Shown here in pieces: positions 1 through 6,315 of a DNA stretch of 10,595 nucleotides. Made by a program: the position numbers and the translations under genes. A model generated the notes under the pieces. It was not told where the DNA came from and ran no database searches. It saw only the letters and a program-made list of their open reading frames with translations. The stretch comes from an uncultured Collinsella sp. GTDB lineage: Bacteria; Actinomycetota; Coriobacteriia; Coriobacteriales; Coriobacteriaceae. Positions within the stretch are counted from its first letter, which is position 1; every line of letters begins with the position of its first letter. Where the stretch lies: the NCBI GenBank assembly GCA_900551975.1, contig URYA01000040.1, positions 1-10,595 of the forward strand. The letters are read 5' to 3'.

Positions 1-823
1 GGAATGCCGGCAGATAGAAAGCTCCGACGTGGAGCCGGGTGGTATAGTAGCGGGTGCGCAGATTGAGCGCCTTCCATGCGTCGGCGTCCAGATCGTCGAT
101 GGGGTGGTACTTCTTGCTGGCAAAGCCGAAGAGCCAGTAGCCGGCGGCGAAGGTCGGAATGTGTGCCTGATAGACCCGGCTGACGGGGAAGGTGGACGCG
201 ATGCGCTTGTGGCTGCGCTGCATGGCGCTGGCGTCCTCGGTGTAGAAGGGGCTGCCCTGCTGGTTGACCATGATACCGTCTTCTTTCAGGGCGTTGAAGC
301 AGCTGCCGTAGAACTCCCGGGTGAACAGGCCCTCGGAGGGGCCGAAGGGGTCGGAGGAGTCCACGATGATGAGGTCATATTCCTCCTCGCAGCGGCGGAT
401 GTATTTCAGAGCGTTCTCGAAGTAGATGTGGACCCGGCGGTCGTCCATCCGGCAGGCGTTGCCGGGCAGATAGGCGCGGCAGGCCTCCACGACCTGGGGG
501 TCCATCTCCACGAGGTCGATGCGCTCGACCCGGTCGTAGCGGGTCAGCTCCCGCACCACGCCGCCGTCGCCTGCACCGATGACGAGGATGTCTTTTGCCT
601 CCTTGTGGACGGCCATGGGAACGTGGACGATCATCTCGTCGTAGATGAACTCGTCCCGCTCGGTGAGCATCACATTGCCGTCCAGCGTCAGCACCCGGCC
701 AAACTCAGGCGTCTCAAAAATGTCGATGCGCTGATAGTCGCTCTGCTTGGAGTAGAGCTGCTTGTTCACCCGGATGCTGTGCTTGACGTCCGGGGTGTGA
801 AATTCCGAAAACCAAAACTCCAT
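1..823 (-). CDS. speE: Spermidine synthase (polyamine aminopropyltransferase), C-terminus cut by window edge
   Basis: Transfers an aminopropyl group from decarboxylated S-adenosylmethionine to putrescine to make spermidine in the cytosol. Translating the minus strand from the ATG at 823 gives 274 codons without a stop. An N-terminal beta domain (MEFWFSEFHTPDVKHSI) is followed by the Rossmann SAM-binding loop GAGDGG at about residues 83-88. The family signature DSSDPFGP lies at about 155-162 and includes the catalytic Asp. The family is usually about 275-290 aa, so only the last few residues are missing. A strong ribosome site (AAGGAGGG) ends 6 bases before the ATG and overlaps the speA stop. 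The gap to speA is 13 bases, so the two genes are one transcription unit and probably translationally coupled. Confidence in the family is high. The lineage seems Ruminococcaceae-like, but that is from memory only. Confidence 0.95.
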   Translation of the reverse strand, partial: MEFWFSEFHTPDVKHSIRVNKQLYSKQSDYQRIDIFETPEFGRVLTLDGNVMLTERDEFIYDEMIVHVPMAVHKEAKDILVIGAGDGGVVRELTRYDRVERIDLVEMDPQVVEACRAYLPGNACRMDDRRVHIYFENALKYIRRCEEEYDLIIVDSSDPFGPSEGLFTREFYGSCFNALKEDGIMVNQQGSPFYTEDASAMQRSHKRIASTFPVSRVYQAHIPTFAAGYWLFGFASKKYHPIDDLDADAWKALNLRTRYYTTRLHVGAFYLPAF

Positions 824-836
824 CTGCTTTCCCTCC

Positions 837-2291
837 TTATGCCAGAACATTCAGGTGCAAAATTTCGGGGTCCTCCGGGCCGGTCATGCTGCAGCCCTTG
901 GCCTTGGCGTACTCGATGTAGTTCAGGATCTCCTTGGTGATGCGCTCGCCGGGTGCAAGGATGGGGATGCCCGGGGGATAGCACATGACGAACTCGCTGC
1001 ACACCATGCCCTCGGTCTCCCGCAGGGGCAGGCTCTTTTTGGGGGCATAGAAGGCCTCCTGCGGGCTGGCAGCCACCACGGGGTCGATGTATTCCTGACT
1101 CAGCAGACCCGAGCCATCGGTGCGGTAGCGGCGCTTGATCTCGGCCAGCGCACTGACCAGACGCTCCACCTCCTGCGGGCGGTCGCCGATGGACAGGTAG
1201 GCAAGGATGTTGCCGATATCGCCGAACTCGATCTGAATGTCATACTCGTCCCGCAGGATGTCGTAGACCTCGATGCCGGCAAGACCAATATCCAGCGTAT
1301 GGACGCTGAGCTTGGTGGTGTCAAAGTCAAAAACAGAATCGCCGTTGCACAGCTCCTTGCCAAAGGCGTAGTAGCCGCCTACGGCGTTGATCTCCTCGCG
1401 GGCATACTCGGCAATATCCGCCACCTGATGGAACACCTGCCGTCCCCGCAGCGCCAGATTGCGGCGGGAGATATCCAGACTGGACATCAGCAGGTAACTG
1501 CCGGAGGTAGTCTGGGTCAGGTTGATGATCTGACGCACATAGCCCTGATGCACGTTGGGACCGATGAGCAGCAGGCTGGACTGGGTCAGGCTGCCGCCGC
1601 TCTTGTGCATGGACACCGAGGCCATATCTGCGCCCGCCGCCGGCAGGCCGCCGCCAAAGTAGAAGTGGGTGCCGTGGGCTTCATCCGCAAGGCAGAGCAT
1701 CCCGGCGTCGTGCGCCATTTTTACGATGGCACGCAGGTCGGAGCAGATGCCGTAGTAGGTGGGATTATTCACCAGCACAGCCACAGCGTTGGGGTGCTCC
1801 TTGATGGCCTTTGCCACCTGCTCCCGCTTCATGCCCAGCGAAATGCCCAGACGCTTATCCACCTCCGGGTTCACATACACCGGCACAGCGCCGCACAGCA
1901 CCAGCGCGTTCAGCACGCTGCGGTGCACATTGCGGGGCAGAATGATCTCATCGCCCCGCTTACAGGCGGTAAGTACCATGCTCTGCACGCTGCTGGTGGT
2001 GCCGCCCACCATTAAAAAGGCGTGTGCTGCGCCAAAGGCATCGGCAGCAAGCTCCTCAGCTTCCCGGATGACCGACACCGGGTGGCAAAGGTTATCCAGC
2101 GGCTTCATACTGTTCACGTCCACGCCCACGCACTGCTGACCCAGAAAAGCGGTCAGCTCCGGGTTGCCGCGGCCCCGCTTGTGGCCGGGCACGTCAAAAG
2201 GCACCACCCGCATCTGCCGGAACCGCTCCAGCGCCTCGTAAATGGGCGCACGGCGCTGATCCAGCCGGGAACGCGCTTTGTTCTCGTTCAT
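837..2291 (-). CDS. speA: Orn/Lys/Arg decarboxylase, PLP-dependent, SpeA-like
   Basis: A fold-type I PLP amino-acid decarboxylase that supplies the diamine or agmatine feeding the downstream aminopropyltransferase. At 484 aa it matches the short Gram-positive SpeA/Cad/Ldc class rather than the 700-aa proteobacterial enzymes. Seen in the protein: the N-terminal VPFDVPGHKRG motif (about residues 31-41), the PLP phosphate-binding GGTTSS (about 96-101), DEAHG with the PLP-ring Asp/His (about 203-207), and SMHKSGGSLTQSS with the Schiff-base Lys at about 230. Two adjacent ATGs exist at 2294 and 2291. GGAGG lies only 2 bases from the first and 5 from the second, so the second is preferred. Substrate (Arg, Lys or Orn) cannot be settled by eye. 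Pairing with speE favours Arg or Orn. No clear promoter is visible between its start and the terminator at 2327-2354. Confidence 0.93.
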   Translation of the reverse strand: MNENKARSRLDQRRAPIYEALERFRQMRVVPFDVPGHKRGRGNPELTAFLGQQCVGVDVNSMKPLDNLCHPVSVIREAEELAADAFGAAHAFLMVGGTTSSVQSMVLTACKRGDEIILPRNVHRSVLNALVLCGAVPVYVNPEVDKRLGISLGMKREQVAKAIKEHPNAVAVLVNNPTYYGICSDLRAIVKMAHDAGMLCLADEAHGTHFYFGGGLPAAGADMASVSMHKSGGSLTQSSLLLIGPNVHQGYVRQIINLTQTTSGSYLLMSSLDISRRNLALRGRQVFHQVADIAEYAREEINAVGGYYAFGKELCNGDSVFDFDTTKLSVHTLDIGLAGIEVYDILRDEYDIQIEFGDIGNILAYLSIGDRPQEVERLVSALAEIKRRYRTDGSGLLSQEYIDPVVAASPQEAFYAPKKSLPLRETEGMVCSEFVMCYPPGIPILAPGERITKEILNYIEYAKAKGCSMTGPEDPEILHLNVLA

Positions 2292-2326
2292 CATTTCCTC
2301 CGTCCCTGTTCTTCTTTTTGCACAAC

Positions 2327-2354
2327 AAAAAAGCCGCTCTAACCAGCGGCTTTT
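2327..2354 (-). terminator. Rho-independent terminator directly upstream of speA (bidirectional shape)
   Basis: The arms AAAAGCCGCT (2329-2338) and AGCGGCTTTT (2345-2354) form a perfect stem with a 6-base loop. On the minus strand the stem is followed by TTTTTT and then GTTGT. On the plus strand TTTTCTTCT follows, so it could work both ways. It lies only 36 bases before the speA start, on speA's own strand, with no visible promoter after it. It may therefore act as an attenuator for speA or be the remains of a lost upstream gene. Confidence 0.8.
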
Positions 2355-2368
2355 CTTCTATAGACAAC

Positions 2369-2403
2369 AAAAAAAATGGCGACCGCCCGCGAGGACGATC
2401 GCC
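2369..2403 (-). terminator. Terminator of thrS
   Basis: Read on the minus strand, GGCGATCG pairs with CGGTCGCC (plus positions 2396-2403 and 2378-2385) across a 10-base loop. The stem is 8 bp with one G-U wobble and is followed by A and then eight T's (plus A-run 2369-2376). The wobble pairs only in the minus-strand RNA, which fixes the direction. It lies 25 bases after the thrS stop codon. Confidence 0.85.
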
Positions 2404-2428
2404 TTTGTTAATTCTTGTATTGTTTGTG

Positions 2429-4192
2429 CTAGGCGCGAGTCTTGATCTCCTCGAGTACCTTGGCCACAAACTCGTCAACGCTCATCTGAACGGTCTCGTT
2501 GGAGCGATCGCGGACGGAAATGTTACCGGCCTCGACCTCCTTCTCGCCCAGGATGAGCATGTAGGGCACGCGATCGATGGAGCGGGCCTCGCGGATCTTG
2601 TAGCCGATCTTCTCGTCGCGGTCGTCGCAGACCACGCGAATGCCGGCCTCCTCCAGCTTGGCGCACACCTCGTGGGCGTAGTCACGGCTCTTCTCGGAGA
2701 CGGGAAGCGCCTTGACCTGCACGGGAGCCAGCCAGGTGGGGAACTTGCCCGCAAAGTGCTCAATCAGAATGCCAATAAAGCGCTCGATGGAGCCAAAGCA
2801 TACGCGGTGCAGCATGATGGGGCGCTTCTTGGTGCCGTCGGCGTCCACGTACTCCAGATCAAAGTTGAGCGGCATCTGGAAGTCGAGCTGCACGGTACCG
2901 CACTGCCAGGTACGGCCGAGCGAGTCCTCCAAGTGGAAGTCGATCTTGGGGCCGTAGAAGGCGCCGTCGCCCTCGTTGACCTCGTAGTCCATGTGCAGCT
3001 GCTCCAGAGCGGTGCGCAGGCCCTCCTCGGCGCGAGCCCAGTCCTCGTCCGAGCCCATGGAGTCCTCGGGGCGGGTGGAAAGCTCAACGTGGTACTTAAA
3101 ACCAAACTTCTGGTACACGGAGTCGATAAGGTTGACCACGCCCACGATCTCGTCGGTCAGCTGGTCGGGACGCACAAACAGGTGGGCGTCGTCCTGGTTA
3201 AAGCAGCGCACGCGGAACAGGCCGTGCAGGGCGCCGCGAAGCTCGTGGCGGTGCACCAGGCCAATCTCGCCGGCGCGAATGGGCAGCTCACGATAGGAGT
3301 GCGGCTTGGAGGCGTACACCAGCACGCCGCCCGGGCAGTTCATGGGCTTAATGCAGTACTCTTCGTCGTCGATGACGGTGGAGTACATGTTGTCCTTGTA
3401 GTGGTCCCAGTGACCCGAGGTCTTCCACAGCTGCTTGTTCATGATGAGCGGCGTGGAGATCTCCACGTAGCCGGCCTTGTGGTGGATCTCGCGCCAGTAG
3501 TCCAGCAGCGTGTTCTTAAGGATCATGCCGTTGGGCAGGAAGAACGGGAAGCCAGGGGCCTCATCACGCATCATAAAGAGGTCCATCTCGCGGCCGATCT
3601 TGCGGTGGTCGCGCTTCTTGGCCTCCTCCAGCATGTGCATGTGCTCGTCGAGCTCTTCCTTGGTGGCAAAGGCGACACCGTTGATGCGGGTGAGCATCTT
3701 GTTGTCCTTGTCGCCCTTCCAGTAGGCGCCCGAGACGCCGGTGAGCTTAAAGGCCTTGAGCGCCTTGGTGTAGCAGATGTGGGGGCCGACACACATGTCG
3801 ATGTAGTCGCCCTGCTGGTAGAAGGTGATGCGGGCGTCGTCGTCCAGGTCGCCGATGTGCTCGACCTTGTACTTCTCGCCGCGCTCCTCCATAAGGGCGA
3901 TGGCCTCGGCGCGGGGCTTCTCGTACACGGAGAACTTGAGGTTCTCCTTGACGATCTTCTTCATCTCGGCCTCGATCGCGGGGAAGTCGTCCTCGCTGAT
4001 CTTGACGCCCTCGGGCAGGTCGACGTCGTAGTAGAAGCCGTTGTCGGTCGCGGGGCCGTAGGCAAAGTCGGCCTCGGGATAGAGGCGCTTTATGGCCTGC
4101 GCCATGATGTGCGCGGCAGAGTGGCGGATGACGTGCGTAACCTCGTCCTGCGGGAGCTCGGCCACCGAACCGTCATTGTAGAGTGCCTTCAT
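2429..4192 (-). CDS. thrS: Threonyl-tRNA synthetase, short form without TGS domain
   Basis: Charges tRNA-Thr with threonine using ATP, in the cytosol. I count 587 aa from the ATG at 4192, in the context MKALYNDGSV. The editing domain comes first, with HSAAH (His24, His28) and CVGPH (Cys134, His138). The class II catalytic core follows: motif 1 near STPLI (about 246-250), the zinc ligands Cys286 (MNCPGG), His337 (DDAHLF) and His462 (MLHRVC), and motif 3 GSIERFIGILIEH. The C-terminal anticodon-binding domain runs from about 485 to 587. The HxxxH motif sits at residue 24 rather than near 73 as in E. coli, so the N-terminal TGS domain is absent. An upstream in-frame codon at 4303 would add 37 residues that do not resemble TGS and would cross the promoter, so the 4192 start is preferred. 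A GGAG lies 11 bases upstream, rather far. No T-box is seen. Confidence 0.96.
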   Translation of the reverse strand: MKALYNDGSVAELPQDEVTHVIRHSAAHIMAQAIKRLYPEADFAYGPATDNGFYYDVDLPEGVKISEDDFPAIEAEMKKIVKENLKFSVYEKPRAEAIALMEERGEKYKVEHIGDLDDDARITFYQQGDYIDMCVGPHICYTKALKAFKLTGVSGAYWKGDKDNKMLTRINGVAFATKEELDEHMHMLEEAKKRDHRKIGREMDLFMMRDEAPGFPFFLPNGMILKNTLLDYWREIHHKAGYVEISTPLIMNKQLWKTSGHWDHYKDNMYSTVIDDEEYCIKPMNCPGGVLVYASKPHSYRELPIRAGEIGLVHRHELRGALHGLFRVRCFNQDDAHLFVRPDQLTDEIVGVVNLIDSVYQKFGFKYHVELSTRPEDSMGSDEDWARAEEGLRTALEQLHMDYEVNEGDGAFYGPKIDFHLEDSLGRTWQCGTVQLDFQMPLNFDLEYVDADGTKKRPIMLHRVCFGSIERFIGILIEHFAGKFPTWLAPVQVKALPVSEKSRDYAHEVCAKLEEAGIRVVCDDRDEKIGYKIREARSIDRVPYMLILGEKEVEAGNISVRDRSNETVQMSVDEFVAKVLEEIKTRA

Positions 4193-4219
4193 GGGTATGT
4201 TTTCTCCTCTCGGATGCCT

Positions 4220-4262
4220 GATGCAAGTGCGTGCGATGCGCTCGGCGTTTTTGACTTGCATC
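4220..4262. repeat. 9-bp inverted repeat at the thrS transcription start region
   Basis: GATGCAAGT at 4220-4228 and ACTTGCATC at 4254-4262 are perfect inverted copies 25 bases apart. The second copy touches the thrS -10 box and covers the predicted transcription start (about 4258). Only one arm and part of the other would be in the RNA, which favours an operator pair over an RNA hairpin. Chance is not excluded. Confidence 0.4.
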
Positions 4263-4264
4263 AT

Positions 4265-4292
4265 TATAGGCAGGTTGCCTTGGTATACAAGC
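4265..4292 (-). promoter_or_regulatory. Sigma-70-type promoter of thrS
   Basis: On the minus strand, TTGTAT (4292-4287) and a perfect TATAAT (4270-4265) are separated by 16 bases. This is followed by a leader of about 65 bases to the thrS ATG. The -35 box directly abuts the terminator hairpin of the upstream gene, which fits independent transcription of thrS. Confidence 0.75.
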
Positions 4293-4293
4293 G

Positions 4294-4324
4294 CCCGCCG
4301 CACCTTAATGGCACGGCGGGCGAT
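4294..4324 (-). terminator. Terminator hairpin after the zinc-ribbon membrane protein gene
   Basis: CGCCCGCCG (4294-4302) and CGGCGGGCG (4316-4324) form a perfect 9-bp GC stem. On the minus strand four further pairs, two of them G-U, extend it to 13 bp around an ATTAA loop; on the plus strand those positions mismatch. The minus strand is therefore the likely direction. The following tract CTTGTATA is poor in U, so termination efficiency is uncertain. Confidence 0.6.
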
Positions 4325-4408
4325 TTTCTACGCATGCTTCATCGTGTGGGGGCGGGGCTGTGGGGCGCGCGGCGCCCGTGGCTTACGACCGGCCCGGCGA
4401 TGGATGCG

Positions 4409-4840
4409 TTACTGAATGCGAGTTCGGCAGTAAGGGCAGACCTTCCAGTGCGCATCGAGCGGGCGATGGCAGCTGGGGCACACGTTGCGAACCTGGGTGT
4501 CGCACACGGGGCAGACCACAAAGTCCTTCTCGATGGGGGCGCCGCACTGCGGGCAGGTGCCGTACTGGGCAAGCTGGCGCTCACGCAGGGCCATGTCCAG
4601 CTCCTGCTCCTCGCGGTCGGCCGCGTAGGAGTGCGGGCGCAGGACCAGGTAGGCAATGAGGCCCACAAACGGGATGAGGGCGATGATGCCCCATGCCACG
4701 TAGGCGCTGGCGCCGCGGCGGCGAGCGTCGATGAACACATAGACGACCGACAGCACATACAGGGCGATGATAAAGCCAACGAAGGCATAGACGACGCCCA
4801 TGAGCTGCGGCGACATGAGCTCGGAGATGTACTTGGACAT
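4409..4840 (-). CDS. Small membrane protein with PLDc_N-like hairpin and double zinc ribbon
   Basis: 143 aa from the ATG at 4840 (MSKYISELMS), chosen because AAAGG lies 8 bases upstream. A longer in-frame start at 4885 lacks a ribosome site. Residues 14-37 and 45-67 are hydrophobic helices with a short positive loop (DARRRGAS) between them. The stretch from FIDARRRG to AYLVLRP resembles the two-helix N-terminal domain of phospholipase-D-like membrane proteins (PLDc_N). After a charged linker (about 74-93) come four CxxC knuckles: Cys96/99, Cys110/113, Cys121/124 and Cys135/138. This is a double zinc ribbon that should face the cytosol. No catalytic motif is present. The role is unknown; such proteins are usually guessed to be sensors or adaptors at the membrane. 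It is a monocistronic gene ending in its own hairpin. Confidence 0.8.
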   Translation of the reverse strand: MSKYISELMSPQLMGVVYAFVGFIIALYVLSVVYVFIDARRRGASAYVAWGIIALIPFVGLIAYLVLRPHSYAADREEQELDMALRERQLAQYGTCPQCGAPIEKDFVVCPVCDTQVRNVCPSCHRPLDAHWKVCPYCRTRIQ

Positions 4841-4938
4841 TACGGGTACCTTTCGGAATATTAACAGTCCGGTCAAGTTTACCACGGGGTTTGTTTATAT
4901 GGGACCACGGCTAGGGGCGGGGCTGGCGCGGACACAAA

Positions 4939-5276
4939 CATCTCAATCTGAAACAGGTGGGAGCGAAATCCGGTCCTAGATGTTACAGATCGAGACAAAC
5001 GGAGGACCCGCATAGAAAATGTCTCAATCTGTAACATCTTGGACCCCCAAACCACTCTTACTGTTACAGATCGTAACATTCAAAATCCGCCGGAAGGTTT
5101 GTCTTGATCTGCAACATCTACAACCCAAATCATCAGCTAACTGTTACAGATTGAGACAAAGGATAACGTCCAGGAAGAATATCTCAATCTGTAACAGAGA
5201 CTCAGCATAAACAGGTCTAACTGTTACAGATTTAGACATTCGAAATCGACTGATTGGTTCATCTAAATCTGCCACT
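4939..5276. repeat. Regular array of a 17-bp repeat in alternating orientation (9 copies)
   Basis: The consensus TGTTACAGATYGAGACA occurs forward at 4981-4997, 5062-5078, 5142-5158 and 5222-5238. It occurs reversed at 4939-4955, 5020-5036, 5100-5116, 5180-5196 and 5260-5276. Forward copies start every 80-81 bp. The gap is 21-22 bases inside a forward/reverse pair and exactly 25 between pairs. Each pair can form a stem of about 17 bp; in the first pair homology extends to 20 bp. The intervening sequences mostly differ. The first reversed copy has no forward partner, and the outermost copies are the most diverged. This fills the gene-free region 4841-5292 between the zinc-ribbon gene and the integrase remnant. 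I see no promoter or believable ORF in it. Role unknown: hairpin RNA array, protein-binding array or REP-like family. Confidence 0.9.
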
Positions 5277-5292
5277 ATTTACTGCGCCCGTT

Positions 5293-6157
5293 TTACCTAC
5301 TGGTTTGTTGGGAAATATCCCAATTTATCCCAAGTGCGTCGCAAACGGAACGCGCCACCTGCTCACGGGAGGGACGAATATAATGTCGCCCCGACACGCC
5401 CGGCAGGGAGTGTCCCGTGAGCATTTCCATGAGGTCCCAGGGCATGTGCAGCTCCATCTCGCAGATGGTTCGCCACGAGTTGCGGAGGTTCGACCATGGG
5501 ATGTGCTCGATGCCCTCGGCTGCGCACCACTCCTTCCATCTATGATTGCACATCCCCCGGTTCATGGGCAGCCCGTCCCCGCGATCTGCTAGCTACTCGG
5601 AGCCTGCCGCGCGGCGCTCGTCTGCAATTTCGAGCAGGCGCCCGACGGCATCCGGCAGCACCACGACTGTGCGTATGGACTTCCGCGTCTTGAGTACGCC
5701 GTCCGCCGTGGGCTCGATGCCCGCTTGCTCCGTCTGGCGCACGAGGTCGACCGTTGCGAGCGTTGTGGATTCCGTCGCAAACGGCATGACCTCATCGGTG
5801 CGGATGCCCAGCGACTCACCCGACCGGTATGAGCCAAAGCACGCCATGATGAACGGCGCCTCGAGCGAGGTTCCGTGCAGCCGCTCCAGGATGTCCTTTG
5901 CTACATCGAGCGTGTATAGACGCTTGGAACGCTCGCGCGTCTTGCAGGTGGGCATGGTGTATTTCACAGTTGCGGCAAATGGGTCGATGGGCAGCACGAC
6001 AAAGCCCAACACGGTTCCGTAAATCTTGCGCAGGGTGAGTAGGGCAGGGTCCGCCGTTGCTGCGGGGAGAGTCAGGGGACATTCCTGCAAGGTGCACGGG
6101 GCGCAGCTGGTCGACCGGCATCGAGCCTCACGCGCGGCGCCTCTGCTTGCGTGTCAT
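5293..6157 (-). pseudogene. int: Tyrosine recombinase/integrase, degraded
   Basis: Reading leftward, a start ATG at 6157 with AGGGA upstream encodes MTRKQRRRA and then TGA (6130-6128). This matches the basic N-terminus of actinobacterial phage integrases, where a Trp usually follows. Most of the DNA-binding region is missing, since only about 30 codons separate this point from core-like sequence, and the frame shifts near 6040-6100. The core resumes with LTLRKIYGTVLG and continues to the Arg-I motif FGSYRSGESLGI. A TAG at 5595-5593 interrupts GSE/LADRGDG in the same frame, probably TGG to TAG. The rest holds SNLRNSWRT (second catalytic Arg, with Asn where the usual His sits), LTGHS and the tyrosine in GRHYIRP, and ends at 5293. 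About 275 codons remain of an expected 370-400. The gene is surely inactive unless the damage is sequencing error. Confidence 0.85.
5319..5337. other. Putative attL (direct repeat, left copy)
   Basis: CCCAATTTATCCCAAGTGC; the right copy differs only at the sixth base. It lies inside the last codons of the integrase remnant, so the recombinase gene's 3' end would be rebuilt on excision. It is not at a tRNA gene. Confidence 0.6.
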
Positions 6158-6206
6158 ATAATGTCCCTAGGTTGCCCGGAGCTATCTCCGTGTTACTCCG
6201 GCATCC
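6158..6206. other. Competing-hairpin element upstream of the integrase start
   Basis: GGTTGCCCGGAG (6170-6181) can pair with CTCCGGCATCC (6196-6206), with one mismatch and one bulge. The same CGGAG (6177-6181) can instead pair with CTCCG at 6186-6190. The two CTCCG copies are exactly 10 bp apart. On the minus strand this is the leader of the dead integrase gene. On the plus strand a TATAAT at 6157-6162 and the terminator at 6216-6260 would bracket a transcript of about 90 nt, but no -35 box is seen. It could be an RNA switch, a small RNA or a protein-binding site of the element. Confidence 0.45.
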
Positions 6207-6215
6207 TTGTTGTCA

Positions 6216-6260
6216 CCCCGCCGCGCCAAGGTTCCAGCCGTGCGCGGTGGGGTTTCTTTA
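6216..6260 (+). terminator. Rho-independent terminator, plus strand
   Basis: CCCCGCCGCGC (6216-6226) pairs with GCGCGGTGGGG (6242-6252), 11 bp with one G-U wobble that pairs only in plus-strand RNA, followed by TTTCTTTA. All neighbouring protein genes are on the minus strand, so a plus-strand terminator implies an unseen transcript, possibly the element at 6158-6206. Confidence 0.6.
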
Positions 6261-6268
6261 TGTCTGGA

Positions 6269-6291
6269 GCCGTCAAAAACGCTTTGACGGC
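6269..6291. repeat. Perfect 9-bp inverted repeat with 5-base loop
   Basis: GCCGTCAAA (6269-6277) and TTTGACGGC (6283-6291). It lies 25 bases past the stop codon of the 291-aa gene, but no T-run follows on either strand, so it is not a classic terminator. It may slow or protect the 3' end of that mRNA. Confidence 0.5.
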
Positions 6292-6315
6292 TTGGTTGGG
6301 CTCTAGCGCAGTTTG

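Noticed and set aside
29..2015. Long plus-strand frames over speE and speA
   Set aside because: They are antisense shadows of two well-recognised enzymes and have the same low-complexity make-up.
4193..4260. T-box riboswitch upstream of thrS
   Set aside because: The leader is only about 65 bases from the promoter, with no specifier stem, T-box sequence or antiterminator/terminator pair.
4345..4380. G-quadruplex in the G-rich run after the zinc-ribbon gene
   Set aside because: Only three long G-runs are present with no fourth in reach, and the position in a 3' region of a GC-rich genome makes chance likely.
2318..4864. Plus-strand open frame of 848 codons
   Set aside because: It is antisense to thrS and the zinc-ribbon gene, is composed mostly of Val/Leu/Ala/His/Gly, has no ribosome site, and runs through two terminators. 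It is a shadow of GC-rich codons.
5019..5210. 63-codon plus-strand ORF in the repeat array
   Set aside because: It translates the repeats themselves in changing frames, and no ribosome site is evident.
4939..5276. Ordinary CRISPR array
   Set aside because: Repeats are only 17 bp and alternate in orientation, linkers are 21-25 bases, and no cas gene is in the window. Similar arrays lie on both sides of an island. Classical CRISPR does not fit, though linker matches to phages are worth testing.
5319..5337. tRNA gene as the integration target
   Set aside because: No tRNA-like cloverleaf or CCA-ending arm surrounds either direct repeat.
6158..6260. Type III toxin-antitoxin RNA
   Set aside because: There are no tandem RNA repeats and no ToxN-like protein beside it. 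The hairpins are non-repeated.
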